Source: PNON01 sp963757065 (GTDB lineage Bacteria; Chloroflexota; Anaerolineae; Anaerolineales; Anaerolineaceae). From it: 64,000 bases of DNA. The notes below the pieces were generated by a model that did no database searches, was not told the origin of the DNA, and saw only the letters and a program-made list of their open reading frames with translations. Where the stretch lies: contig CAVWQC010000007.1 in assembly GCA_963757065.1 (NCBI GenBank), forward strand, positions 62,001-126,000. The letters are read 5' to 3'. The number at the start of each line of letters is the position of its first letter. Positions within the stretch are counted from its first letter, which is position 1. A program made the position numbers and the translations under genes. Positions 28,810 through 37,339 of the stretch are shown piece after piece.

Positions 28810-29223
28810 TTACTTTTCAGGTTTCTGGAAGAGGGTGATCTGCATGCCATCGGGATCCTGCATGCGGACATTGATATCGCCCCACGGGGTGACGACCGGA
28901 GGATGAACGCAAATGGCTCCGTGTGCCAGGAGCCGCTCCATGGCGGCGTTCACATCCGGGACCTGGAGCGCAAAGCGTATTTGCCCGCTGACCCGCTGCC
29001 CGGTCTCGATTTGGTCGATGGTCTGCGCCTGGGTTTCGTCAAAGATCTCCAGCGTGGCATGCCCCATATCGAGGATCAATGCCCGCCCCTGGCCGTTGTT
29101 CCAAATTTGCGCCGGTTCAATGCCAAGGCCTTCGCAGTAGAATTTCAACGAGCGTTCGTAATCCTTTGTGGTAAGGGCGACACGCAATTCCAGGATTGGA
29201 TATTCAGGATTGGTTTCAGCCAT
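28810..29223 (-). CDS. VOC/glyoxalase-family protein
   Basis: A 137-aa single-unit pair of beta-alpha-beta-beta-beta modules: LRVALTTKDYERSLKFYCEGLGIEPAQ, then GHATLEIFDE and a C-terminal VTPWGDINVRMQDPDGMQITLFQ. The family includes glyoxalases, dioxygenases and resistance proteins; metal ligands are not clear enough to choose. Starts 3 bp after the stop of the Gfo/Idh/MocA gene on the same strand, so they are co-transcribed. Confidence 0.85.
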   Translation of the reverse strand: MAETNPEYPILELRVALTTKDYERSLKFYCEGLGIEPAQIWNNGQGRALILDMGHATLEIFDETQAQTIDQIETGQRVSGQIRFALQVPDVNAAMERLLAHGAICVHPPVVTPWGDINVRMQDPDGMQITLFQKPEK

Positions 29224-29226
29224 GGC

Positions 29227-30194
29227 TTACCTCAATTTCCATTGCTTCATCAGTGCGTCGAAGATACCGGTGCAGTTGATGGTATCCTGCCAGGGAATCA
29301 GATCGCTTTCAAGTTTGCCCTGCAGGAAAAGATCGGCACAATGACGGATCTCGTAGGCAAAACCATCAGCCACCGGTTCAAAAAACTGGTCGATCAGCCG
29401 GCCTTCCTTGTTGTACAGGTCGCATTTTTGCGGACCGAAGCAGTTTTCGAGGACAATGTGCCCGCCGGTACCATAGATCACGGCTTCGTCCTTTGCCTCC
29501 ACTGTGAATCCGCAGGCCAGGTAAGCCAGGGCGCCACCCGGAAAGCTCATCGAGATCACGGACAGTTCATCCACTCCCGAGGGGGATATCTTTGCCAGGC
29601 CATTGACCTCGTCGGGGTATTCTGCCAGGATCCCGGCTGCAAAATTGATCGGATAGATGCCCACATCGTACAAGCCGCCACCGGCCAGTTTGGGGTTGAA
29701 CTGGCGATTATCCGGATCATATTCTTTTTGATAGCAAAAATTGGCAGTGATCAGCTTTACCTGCCCGATCCGGCCGGCTTTGACCCAATTCTTTGGCTAT
29801 CAGAAAAGCCGGCAAACAACGCGTCCACATGGCTTCCATCAGGAGGGTCTTATTCTTCGCAGCCAAGCGCCATCAATTCTTCTGCGTCCTGCTGGGTGAT
29901 GACCAGGGGCTTTTCACACAGTACCGCTTTATGGTGCTCCAGGCATAACTTGACGACTCCATAATGAAAGTTGTGGGTGAGACCAACGTAGATGATATCC
30001 ACCTCTTTATCGGTGATCACATCCAGGTAGTTGTGATATGCTTTTTTCGCCCCGAATTTTTTGGCAAAGGCATCCGCACGGGACTGATCGGTGGAAGCCA
30101 CCGAAACCAGCTCAACACCTTCCATGGTATTTACTACTCTGGCAAAACGCGAAGAGATTCGACCCGGGCCAATGATCCCAAATTTAACATTCAT
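29227..30194 (-). CDS. Gfo/Idh/MocA-family NAD(P)-dependent oxidoreductase (two frameshifts)
   Basis: About 321 aa joined. Oxidises or reduces a sugar, cyclitol or related alcohol. MNVKFGIIGPGRISSRFA is the Rossmann start, followed by THNFHYGVVKLCLEHHKAVLCEKPL with the conserved EKP. Correcting one extra base near 29865 and another near 29787 restores MALAAKNKTLLMEAMWTR and AKEWVKAGRIGQ, then GGGLYDVGIYPI with the conserved G-DxGxY. Start chosen at 30194, since the preceding residues are not homologous. The substrate cannot be deduced. Confidence 0.85.
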
Positions 30195-30256
30195 ATTTAC
30201 CCCTTTCCCCATCTGATCATTCAAAAGAATCTACTTAATTATAGCGTTCTTAAATC

Positions 30257-30285
30257 AAAAAGCGCCATCCTGTTGGATAACGCTT
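30257..30285 (-). terminator. Terminator downstream of the 30.3 kb membrane gene
   Basis: An imperfect stem (AGCG..ATCC / GGAT..CGCT) with a TGTT loop, followed on the minus strand by four T. It lies about 27 bp after the stop at 30312. Confidence 0.6.
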
Positions 30286-30311
30286 CGTAGACCAGACACA
30301 GATTTATTTGC

Positions 30312-30683
30312 TTATTGTTTTCGAACCAGCACCAGGTAAAGGGTGGCACTGGTGGAAAGAACCACCAGGAACGGCGTGATCTGGTGGATCTTGAGGATCA
30401 CCGCAGGCATGGTTTTGGCGGTGCTCAACATTCCACCAGTGGCGAACAGGGCAATGAAAAACAGGAGGGTAAGCACGCTAACGCCAAGTTCCACCGGACT
30501 AAGCGGAGTGACCTGGTGAATTCTATAAACGGTGATGGCTAGGAAGACAACAGCACCCAGCGAGATCAATTTGTGAAGCGTAAGGATCAACACACTGAGC
30601 GGTCTGCCTGTGCGACTCAGCCAAATACCGGAAAGGATGATACACAGCAGAAATAATCCTGCAAACAACAATTTTTGATTCAT
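30312..30683 (-). CDS. Four-helix membrane protein
   Basis: A 123-aa protein, four hydrophobic segments, with short conserved-looking histidines (TLHKLISLGAVVFL, YRIHQVTPLSP, KIHQITPFLVVL). The internally repeated H-K/x-(I/L) and HQ(V/I)TP pattern suggests a duplicated two-helix unit, as in small b-type cytochrome-like or DUF proteins. No certain family. ATG 30683 follows a GGAAAATG region. Confidence 0.6.
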   Translation of the reverse strand: MNQKLLFAGLFLLCIILSGIWLSRTGRPLSVLILTLHKLISLGAVVFLAITVYRIHQVTPLSPVELGVSVLTLLFFIALFATGGMLSTAKTMPAVILKIHQITPFLVVLSTSATLYLVLVRKQ

Positions 30684-30726
30684 TTCATTTTCCTTATATA
30701 AAAACAATTGATGAACAATTTTAAAA

Positions 30727-31747
30727 CTACAATAATTCCGGGGAAAGAAGGACCAGGTTGCCGATCACCTTCCCGCTTTCCAACCGGAAATTGGCCCGGG
30801 CTGCATCCAAAATGGGATATTTCTCTTCGATGATCGGGTCAATTTTGCCTTCTTTCAGCAGGTTGAAGAGGATCGCCCAATCTTCGTAAAATGGTTTTTT
30901 GTCTCCCACAAAATAGAAAGAGGTTCCATACAACTTGAAAGATTTCTTACCCGGCAGCAGGTTAACTTTAAGTGAGGTTCCGAGGATTTGAAACATGGTG
31001 GAAAATCCATCCGGTTCACCGAAGCTTACCAGCCTGCCTCCCCGCCGTAAAAGAGATAATCCACTGCGGATATAGTCCATTCGCATCATCCCGTCAAAGA
31101 CAACATCCAACCCATCCGGTTCCATGCGGCGGATCTCTTCAACAAAATCCTGCGAATCGGTAATCGACCGGGGTTGCCCCGTATTTTGCAAGGATGGAGT
31201 GTTTGCCAGGTGAGGCTAATCCATACATTTTCAGATCGGCCAGTTTACCAAGCTGCAGCAGAGCTGTACCAATTCCACCGCTGGCGCCGATAATGAGCGC
31301 TTTTTCACCGGATCTAACCCGCACAGAACGATGCATGCTCTGGTATGCCACAATATAATTCAGAATGAGGGTGACTGCTTTAGCTGGATCGAGTGAAGCG
31401 GGCACAGGAATCAGGCGATCGCTCTTCCAATATAAATATTCACTGTAGCCGCCGACAACCGTTAAGGCACCAACCCGGTCCCCAACGGCTGCATCGACAA
31501 CATCTTTGCCAATTGCTACCACATCTCCAATGATGGAATAACCCGGCACAAATGGGATCTTCTGTCCTAACGGGGTACCGCTATAGAAACCTTCACCCGT
31601 TCGAACGGTTATATCCGGACGGCACACTGACGCAGCGAGAACCTTTATACATACTTCCTTAGCTGATGGCGTCCGCAGTTCATTATCCACGACCTGGAGG
31701 ACCTCCGGTCCCCCAATTCTTGTTACGATTACACTTTTGTATTTCAT
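30727..31747 (-). CDS. MDR-family quinone oxidoreductase-like enzyme (one frameshift)
   Basis: About 339 aa joined. A zinc-independent medium-chain dehydrogenase/reductase, probably NADPH-dependent. MKYKSVIVTRIGGPEVLQV, then PFVPGYSIIGDVVAIG, the cofactor motif IIGASGGIGTALLQLGKL and later RRGGRLVSFG. An extra T near 31155 splits the frame between PVDYR and SQDFVEEIRR. It starts 17 bp after a TetR gene, so it is co-transcribed with that regulator and is its likely target, as for redox- or electrophile-sensing TetR pairs. Confidence 0.86.
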
Positions 31748-31764
31748 TTCCTTTCCTATTTCTT

Positions 31765-32355
31765 TTAGCCTTTCGTAATACTTATTCCATCCCAAAAGAG
31801 TTCAAAGCCCTGATGGATGGCTTCATCCACATTTCCCGGGTCAGATAGCAACCGGATGTGGTTCATTACTGCGACAATATCCTGGTACAGATAACCACCA
31901 ATGAGATCGACAGGATAAGGCTTAATATTGCCTTCGTTGAGGCCTTTTTGAATGGCTTCGTAATAAAAACTAAAATTCTTACCTGATTCCAGCGTGGTTT
32001 CAGCAGAGATCAAGGTTGTATCCCGGACCTGTTGAGAGTATTGATAGGCTTCCGGGTGTTCCAATAACCAGCGAATGGATCCATTCCAGATGGTGAAGAA
32101 TGTATCCCGCACAGACAGGGAAGCGTCCAGCAGACTATTGATATGCTCGGATTCCTGTTTGGTGATCATCAAGACCAACTCATTGATCAGTTGGATCTTG
32201 GTAGGGAAGTATAAAAACAGGGTGCCCGAGGCAGTGCCGGCAGCTCTGGCGATCTCCGCTGTGGATGTATTTTGGATGCCGTTTTGAGTAAACAGCTTGA
32301 GGGCGGCATTTAAAAAACGCTCGCGTTTTTCTGAATTTAGTTCCCGGACCATCAT
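31765..32355 (-). CDS. TetR/AcrR-family repressor
   Basis: A 196-aa regulator. The N-terminal helix-turn-helix (LNAALKLFTQNGIQNTSTAEIARAAG, split here for length, then SGTLFLYFPTK) lies at residues 14-60, and the C-terminal half is a ligand-binding domain. GAGG precedes the ATG. It has a perfect consensus promoter overlapped by a TGACT...AGTCA operator, and its operon continues with the quinone oxidoreductase. Confidence 0.9.
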   Translation of the reverse strand: MMVRELNSEKRERFLNAALKLFTQNGIQNTSTAEIARAAGTASGTLFLYFPTKIQLINELVLMITKQESEHINSLLDASLSVRDTFFTIWNGSIRWLLEHPEAYQYSQQVRDTTLISAETTLESGKNFSFYYEAIQKGLNEGNIKPYPVDLIGGYLYQDIVAVMNHIRLLSDPGNVDEAIHQGFELFWDGISITKG

Positions 32356-32376
32356 GGTTACCTCGCTTTAGTTTCT

Positions 32377-32402
32377 ATAATAACTGACTACTCAGTCATT
32401 AT
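32377..32402. promoter_or_regulatory. TGACT-type operator over the TetR promoter
   Basis: ATAATAACTGACT (from 32377) mirrors AGTCATTAT (to 32402) around ACTC; core TGACT(32385-32389) / AGTCA(32394-32398). The pattern TGACT-N4-AGTCA is classic for TetR repressors. It covers the -10 box and the probable start point. Confidence 0.75.
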
Positions 32403-32426
32403 AGATGCAATAATACCATTTGTCAA
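32398..32426 (-). promoter_or_regulatory. Perfect sigma-70 consensus promoter of TetR-oxidoreductase operon
   Basis: Minus strand TTGACA (32426-32421), exactly 17 nt, TATAAT (32403-32398). Both hexamers and the spacing are perfect, and the -10 lies inside the operator. Confidence 0.85.
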
Positions 32427-32491
32427 GGGGTTAACTGAATTGGATTTTGTCTTATTCAGACTCTGCGACCAGGCTGATTAAATTACCCGGA

Positions 32492-32917
32492 TCATAACAG
32501 GGGAGGGAATAATGTGAATGTCAGCATTAACCAGATGATGGACACGGCCGCAGCACAAATCGGCAGGAGGACCAATTGCATCCCGGCTGCATACGACCAT
32601 AAACGCAGGGATTGCTTCCAGCTCTGTTTGAGAAAGATTTTTATCCAGAAGCAACCGGATAGAATCAGAGCCCCCAGGCCGGATCCAAGGGCAATGATTG
32701 GATTATTATTGATCCCTTTGACTGCCAATACGATGATCACCCCAATGAGGATTTGTAGAAAGGCAATAATAAAAAGCAGCCACAATTTGGGAGATTCTGT
32801 TTTCCGCAGATTAAAACTTTTCCGGGTTGTCGAGACAATGATCCCGCATAGGAGTGCAAATACGAACAGTGAACCAAGAATTATGGAAATGGTAATTTCT
32901 GAATTAGATCCGCCCAT
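32492..32917 (-). CDS. Four-helix membrane protein
   Basis: A 141-aa protein with hydrophobic segments near residues 9-27, 45-65, 74-90 and 108-135 and a basic loop FLKQSWKQSLRL. No family recognised. No clear Shine-Dalgarno sequence. Sits alone between the TetR operon and a lipoprotein gene. Confidence 0.6.
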   Translation of the reverse strand: MGGSNSEITISIILGSLFVFALLCGIIVSTTRKSFNLRKTESPKLWLLFIIAFLQILIGVIIVLAVKGINNNPIIALGSGLGALILSGCFWIKIFLKQSWKQSLRLWSYAAGMQLVLLPICAAAVSIIWLMLTFTLFPPLL

Positions 32918-32982
32918 TTTTACCCCTGGATGACAGTATTTAGTAAATTAAGAAAGTACCCATCCATTTTGTGTTATTGAAT

Positions 32983-33618
32983 CTAATCAATAAATTTAAA
33001 ACTATCGACTATCTTGTCAAATTGGTCCGCAAATGAATCAAATGAGTAGGGTGAGGATTGAAAAGACAGCATATAGATCACTGCGTCCTTTTCCAACCAG
33101 ATATCGTGAAAACGCCACCAGGGTTCACCCCACGGGCGGTCGTAGGTAATTTCAAATCCAGATAATCCATCACGTTCATATGCCTGCCGGCTTGCATCTT
33201 TAATTTCCGGCATGGGATTTTCGTAAGCCATATTGAAACGGCCTTCCAAGTCGACCCCGCCAGCCAATGGGGAGGATGCTATACTGAAGAAAGCCCTACC
33301 CTCGCCTTTACCGGGAGGAGTTTGAATTGTGATCAGGGTGGTGAGCCCGAGACCGTAATAATCATCATCAGCAGGCATCGGACGCTCCCAGACTTCTTCA
33401 TGTGTTTTCCACCCGGAAGGGATCGTGAAGCTGAACTTTTCATGCTCGAAGATGCGCTCCTCATCCAGGGCAGCCGGAGGGTCTGTAGGTCTCTGGGGTG
33501 GGGGTAAGGTTGGGATAAAAGTGGGGGCAATAACAGTTTGTTGCGATGGAGTGGATAAACGGCATGCGAAGGTAGTGACAATTAAGAACCCAACCAGGAT
33601 CAAAATTCGTTTCTTCAT
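32983..33618 (-). CDS. Lipoprotein with PsbP-like domain
   Basis: A 211-aa secreted lipoprotein. The lipobox is TTFACR (Cys near residue 19), followed by a Pro/Thr-rich linker, then a domain beginning EHEKFSFTIPSGWKT, which is typical of the PsbP/MOG1-like fold in bacterial lipoproteins, and ending DQFDKIVDSFKF. GGAGGG lies 9 bases before the ATG. Probably anchored in the cell envelope; role unknown. Confidence 0.75.
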   Translation of the reverse strand: MKKRILILVGFLIVTTFACRLSTPSQQTVIAPTFIPTLPPPQRPTDPPAALDEERIFEHEKFSFTIPSGWKTHEEVWERPMPADDDYYGLGLTTLITIQTPPGKGEGRAFFSIASSPLAGGVDLEGRFNMAYENPMPEIKDASRQAYERDGLSGFEITYDRPWGEPWWRFHDIWLEKDAVIYMLSFQSSPYSFDSFADQFDKIVDSFKFID

Positions 33619-33846
33619 AAAACCCTCCTTACATCAGGGAAAATTCATGTAACCGTGCAGGGTGTTGTAAAAAACGATTAAATAAGTTGTATTGAATTAT
33701 TGCGTATTAGTCAATTTGCCAGAAAAAATTCCCGACCCTATCACCAAACAATAATGCATTCATTTGCCAATTAAATATTACTACTTCTGGAATGACACTG
33801 CAAACACCAGATTTTTGTTTGATTCCCGTGGAAATCCATCTATAAT

Positions 33847-33881
33847 CCAGATATCACATCTGGCTATTCGTACTATATAAT
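33847..33881 (+). promoter_or_regulatory. Hairpin palindrome and -10 box upstream of zinc-ribbon gene
   Basis: CCAGAT-ATCAC-ATCTGG (33847-33863) is a perfect inverted repeat. TATAAT follows at 33876-33881, so the palindrome covers the -35 position, where no good -35 is seen. This would fit activator or repressor control. It lies in the 341-bp gap before the gene; the rest of the gap is featureless. Confidence 0.5.
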
Positions 33882-33959
33882 TAAAGACGTCCTTTCAGGT
33901 AGTCAACAACGATGACATATGGCAACGCCAAAAATAATATTACTTCCAAGGAGAATATA

Positions 33960-34718
33960 ATGCCTGATTTTTCCAGAATGCCAAGATATGACATACGAAA
34001 TGATGGAATTGGCCCGTACGCCATTTTCTACTGCGACTCCTGCGGAAGGGAATTCCGCAGCCAACCGGATGTGGGAGGAGCTGTAGCTCAAGATGTGGGC
34101 AGGCAGGTAGCCGGCGGGCTGCTTCGCAAGCTGCCTCTGTTCGGAAATGCTGTCGCCGACAACGTTGTTGGGGAAGACCCCCGCTACAGTATGAAGATGT
34201 CACCAGCCCAGCTGGAGAACGCATGGAAGAAGACCCAGGTTAACTTTCGCGAATGCCCGACTTGTTCCCGGATCGTCTGTTTATCCGATTTCGACACCCA
34301 AAGCGGATTTTGCCAGGAAGATAGCCCGCGAACGAACGAGATCGCCGAAGCCAGAGGCGAGCAGACAGGTGCAGCATTAAAAGGGTTGGCGAGTGCATTT
34401 GGCCTAGGTGACGTGATGAAGAATGTGCAGCAAGCCGCCAAAACTGCCCAGAATGCTGCGTCACAGGCTGCCCGCTGTCCGAACGACGGAACACTTGCAG
34501 CACCCGGTACAAAATTCTGCCCGGAGTGTGGTACCGCCATGGTGCAGCCGGCAACCGAGAAATGTCCGAAGTGCGGCGAGGAGACCCATGGGGCAAAATT
34601 CTGCCCCAATTGCGGCGCACCTGTGAGTGCTGCACCAAAAGCCGGGTTCTGTTCCAACTGTGGCGCGGAAACAAAGGGAGCAAAATTCTGTCCGGAATGC
34701 GGAACCAAGGTTGGCTAA
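33960..34718 (+). CDS. Zinc-ribbon protein with five Cys clusters
   Basis: About 252 aa. An N-terminal zinc knuckle (CDSCG near residue 26) and CPTC...C near 100 bracket a middle with AQDVGRQVAGGLLRKLP. The C-terminal 75 residues carry repeated rubredoxin-like CPxCG/FCPxCG pairs (CPND..FCPECG, CPKCG..FCPNCG, FCSNCG..FCPECG). This is the double zinc ribbon (DZR) pattern found in membrane-linked or protein-binding scaffolds. Start 33960 has AAGGAG; the upstream 16 residues have no support. A terminator follows. Confidence 0.78.
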   Translation: MPDFSRMPRYDIRNDGIGPYAIFYCDSCGREFRSQPDVGGAVAQDVGRQVAGGLLRKLPLFGNAVADNVVGEDPRYSMKMSPAQLENAWKKTQVNFRECPTCSRIVCLSDFDTQSGFCQEDSPRTNEIAEARGEQTGAALKGLASAFGLGDVMKNVQQAAKTAQNAASQAARCPNDGTLAAPGTKFCPECGTAMVQPATEKCPKCGEETHGAKFCPNCGAPVSAAPKAGFCSNCGAETKGAKFCPECGTKVG

Positions 34719-34742
34719 CAAATCTTCTATTAATATATAACT

Positions 34743-34777
34743 AAAAAGTGCTCTGGTTTGTTGCCAGAGCACTTTTT
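34743..34777. terminator. Bidirectional terminator between convergent genes
   Basis: AAAAAGTGCTCTGG and CCAGAGCACTTTTT form a 14-bp stem with a 7-nt loop and a T/A run on each side, serving the zinc-ribbon gene (+) and the PhzF gene (-). Confidence 0.85.
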
Positions 34778-34806
34778 ATACTAGAATTCTGATTTCTAAA
34801 ACCTGT

Positions 34807-35592
34807 TTAGATGGAAATATATCCTTCCATATAAGTGATGGCTTCGCCGGAGATCAATACTCTCTCACCCAGGTCTTTACAATACAGTTTTCCTCCACGG
34901 GTTGATAGCTGCAGAGCTACCAGCGACTCCTTTCCCAGCCTTTTACTCCAATAGGGAATGAGGGAGCAGTGGGCAGAACCGGTAACCGGGTCTTCAAAAA
35001 TGCTGGCCTGCGGCGTAAAGAACCGGGAGACAAAATCAGCTTCCTTCCCGGGGGCTGTTACGATCACCCCGCCCGGATCGAGATTGATCTGGTCCAGAAT
35101 GCTTTGTTTTGGTTTCAGGCTGCGGATCGTCTCTTCATCCTCATATACAAGCAAATAGTCCCGTGATTTTAATACTTCGACAGGCCTGACCCGAAATGCT
35201 TCCAAAATTACCCGGGGGGCAGCTGCCGGCACAGGTATACGGGATGGAAAGTTTAGTGTGATCAACTTATCCTCAACCGTTACTGTCAGGTCTCCACTCC
35301 TCGATAGGAACCGGATCGTCGAAAGAGTCGGGTTGAGATGCCTGGCGATAACGTGGGCCGCTGCCAGAGTGGCATGTCCGCATAGATCCTGCTCAATATC
35401 CGGGGTAAACCAGCGAATTTCATAGCCATCATTAGACAAAACAAAAAATGCAGTCTCAGCAACAGAGTTTTCCACGGCAATTTTTTGCATCGTTTCATCC
35501 GACAGCCAGGACTCAAGCGGACAGACAGCCGCCGGATTGCCGCTGAATAATTTATCTGTGAATGCATCGACCTGGAAGATGGGGATTTTCAT
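34807..35592 (-). CDS. PhzF-family isomerase
   Basis: A 261-aa protein with the two-lobed diaminopimelate epimerase-like fold. MKIPIFQVDAFTDKLFSGNPAAVC is the typical start, with the catalytic Glu in NSVAETAFF and later CGHATLAAAHV and FEDPVTGSAHC, all diagnostic. In Pseudomonas PhzF makes phenazines; most homologues, as here without other phenazine genes, have unknown substrates. Alone in its orientation. Confidence 0.92.
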   Translation of the reverse strand: MKIPIFQVDAFTDKLFSGNPAAVCPLESWLSDETMQKIAVENSVAETAFFVLSNDGYEIRWFTPDIEQDLCGHATLAAAHVIARHLNPTLSTIRFLSRSGDLTVTVEDKLITLNFPSRIPVPAAAPRVILEAFRVRPVEVLKSRDYLLVYEDEETIRSLKPKQSILDQINLDPGGVIVTAPGKEADFVSRFFTPQASIFEDPVTGSAHCSLIPYWSKRLGKESLVALQLSTRGGKLYCKDLGERVLISGEAITYMEGYISI

Positions 35593-35652
35593 GATTAACC
35601 TCTATGAAAACTACAGTTTGGTAAATATTATTCATATTCCTTATCAAACAGC

Positions 35653-36078
35653 TTATGAGCTGTTTTGCTCAAACAGAGGATGATTAGCATTGAGCTGAAG
35701 CAGGTCCCATAAATTTCCATACAGGTCTTCAAAAACAGCAACCAGACCATACGATTCTTCTTTGGGTGGTCGGATGAATTTTATACCTTTAGAAACCATC
35801 TCGTTATAGTCTCTCCAGAAATCATCTGTGTTCAGGAAGAGGAACACTCTCCCGCCGGTTTGATTACCGACAAAAGGCAGTTGTTCCGGTTTGGATGCCT
35901 TCGCCAGGAGCAAAGTAGTGCCGTTGGAGTTGGGTGGGGAAACCACCACCCAACGTTTATCCTGTTCCGGTTGATAGGTATCTTCAATCAGTGAAAAGTG
36001 AAGTTTCTTCGTATAAAACTCAATAGCTTCGTCGTAATCCCTGACCACCAGGGCAATATGCACAATGGATTGTTTCAT
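35653..36078 (-). CDS. VOC-family protein
   Basis: A 141-aa glyoxalase-fold protein. IVHIALVVRDYDEAIEFYTKKLHF carries a first-strand His; PEQDKRWVVVSPP, LFLNTDDFWRDYNEM and the C-terminal AVFEDLYGNLWDLLQ carry a late Glu/Asp. This is the common single-protein VOC type. It is 10 bp downstream of the SnoaL-like gene, so the pair is co-transcribed. Confidence 0.85.
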   Translation of the reverse strand: MKQSIVHIALVVRDYDEAIEFYTKKLHFSLIEDTYQPEQDKRWVVVSPPNSNGTTLLLAKASKPEQLPFVGNQTGGRVFLFLNTDDFWRDYNEMVSKGIKFIRPPKEESYGLVAVFEDLYGNLWDLLQLNANHPLFEQNSS

Positions 36079-36088
36079 AATTACCTCT

Positions 36089-36472
36089 TTATCCCTTAAC
36101 GTACGACAGCTTTTCGGAGATCAAACCGTTTATTACCTTGAATATATCGACACCCCGAACATGTCCACTTTTGCCTGAAGCATCCATCCAGGTGTACTTC
36201 CAGCGCATCACACATCGAAAGCTGAGGCTAAAGATCTCCTCGATCTCGATATGTGCATGCGGGGATTCACTGAAAAAGCCTTCCCAAAATTGAGTTACTG
36301 CATCCTTGCCTTTGAATATGGCGCCATCTGGAGCCGGATTAGTGTTTTCAAAAATGCAATCGTCGCTCATCAACTGCATCATCGCTTTGATATCATGCCG
36401 ATTGAAGGCTTCATTGAATTCGATCACAACGCGGATCGATGTTTCTAGTCGGGACATGCGGGCTGGGCTCAT
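36089..36472 (-). CDS. SnoaL/NTF2-like protein
   Basis: A 127-aa cone-shaped alpha+beta barrel protein: IEFNEAFNRHDIKAMMQLMSDDC, FENTNPAPDGAIFKGKDAVTQF, then RWKYTWMDASGKSGHVRGVDIF. This is the typical order of nuclear transport factor 2-like small hydrolases, isomerases or ligand-binding proteins. The first ATG (36472) has GGAGGAAA nearby. Pairs with the VOC gene. Confidence 0.82.
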   Translation of the reverse strand: MSPARMSRLETSIRVVIEFNEAFNRHDIKAMMQLMSDDCIFENTNPAPDGAIFKGKDAVTQFWEGFFSESPHAHIEIEEIFSLSFRCVMRWKYTWMDASGKSGHVRGVDIFKVINGLISEKLSYVKG

Positions 36473-36661
36473 ATTTCCTCCACCTCATTTGTTTGTGGCT
36501 GTATTGGTTATTAAATCATTATATATACTTCAGATTTGTTGTATATAAGCATGATGATAGATTATTTTGTAGTTATTTTGGGATTAGTAAGGAACTCCCA
36601 TCCATTCAATGCTTAAAAAATTGGTATATAATGATTTATCTTACTTTAGAAGGACCTCCGC

Positions 36662-37333
36662 ATGAATATTTCGCAAATTACTCCCCTTTCGCTTCCAATT
36701 CTCCTGATCAACCTGGCACTTGGGACTGTGGTTTCGCTCGTTGTCGCCTGGTATTATGTTAAGTACGGCAATTCACTCTCCAACCGCCTGCATTTTGGTG
36801 CCATCCTGCCAGTGCTAACCCTCATCACCCTGCTGGTAATATCCATTGTAAAATCATCCCTGGCTCTCTCACTGGGACTGGTCGGTGCGCTTTCGATCGT
36901 GCGTTTCCGCACAGCCATCAAAGACCCCGAAGAACTCATCTTCCTTTTCCTGGCCATTGCCATCGGCCTTGGTTTTGGAGCCGATCAGCGCCTCCCCACC
37001 CTGCTGGCAGTCGTGGTGATCATGGCCTTCTTATTCGTCCGTGCTTTTGTTTTCAAACGCCGGAAAGCCCTGCATAATCTGTATCTCAATATCCAGGTGC
37101 ACGATACCCAGGAACGTGAAAACCTGTTCGCGGAGATCAACGCCCACCTGCTCAATGAATTTAAGACACTCGACTTTCGCCGAATGGATCATTCCGGAGA
37201 TCTCCTCCAGGTAACCTACTATATTAATATCAGCTCCCAGGAACAATTAATTCGGGCACAGGATTCCCTCAGAAAACTCTACCCGGGCAGCTCTGTCAGT
37301 ATTGTGGAACAAAGCAACTTGCTTGGAGGGTGA
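36662..37333 (+). CDS. DUF4956 membrane protein
   Basis: A 223-aa protein with about four membrane helices (residues 10-30, 44-63, 69-100, 105-130) and a cytoplasmic C-terminal domain of about 90 aa. The family core SLALSLGLVGALSIVRFRTAIKDPEE is present in full. Function unknown; DUF4956 genes often lie next to VTC polyphosphate polymerase and CotH genes, as here. A -10 TATAAT lies at 36627-36632 with a weak -35. First gene of a four-gene unit; the next starts 6 bp later. Confidence 0.9.
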   Translation: MNISQITPLSLPILLINLALGTVVSLVVAWYYVKYGNSLSNRLHFGAILPVLTLITLLVISIVKSSLALSLGLVGALSIVRFRTAIKDPEELIFLFLAIAIGLGFGADQRLPTLLAVVVIMAFLFVRAFVFKRRKALHNLYLNIQVHDTQERENLFAEINAHLLNEFKTLDFRRMDHSGDLLQVTYYINISSQEQLIRAQDSLRKLYPGSSVSIVEQSNLLGG

Positions 37334-37339
37334 TGCAGT

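Noticed and set aside
28903..29964. Long open frame (353 aa) on the + strand
   Set aside because: It runs antisense across the VOC and Gfo/Idh/MocA genes, both of which have clear family motifs; it has no homology signs and no ribosome site.
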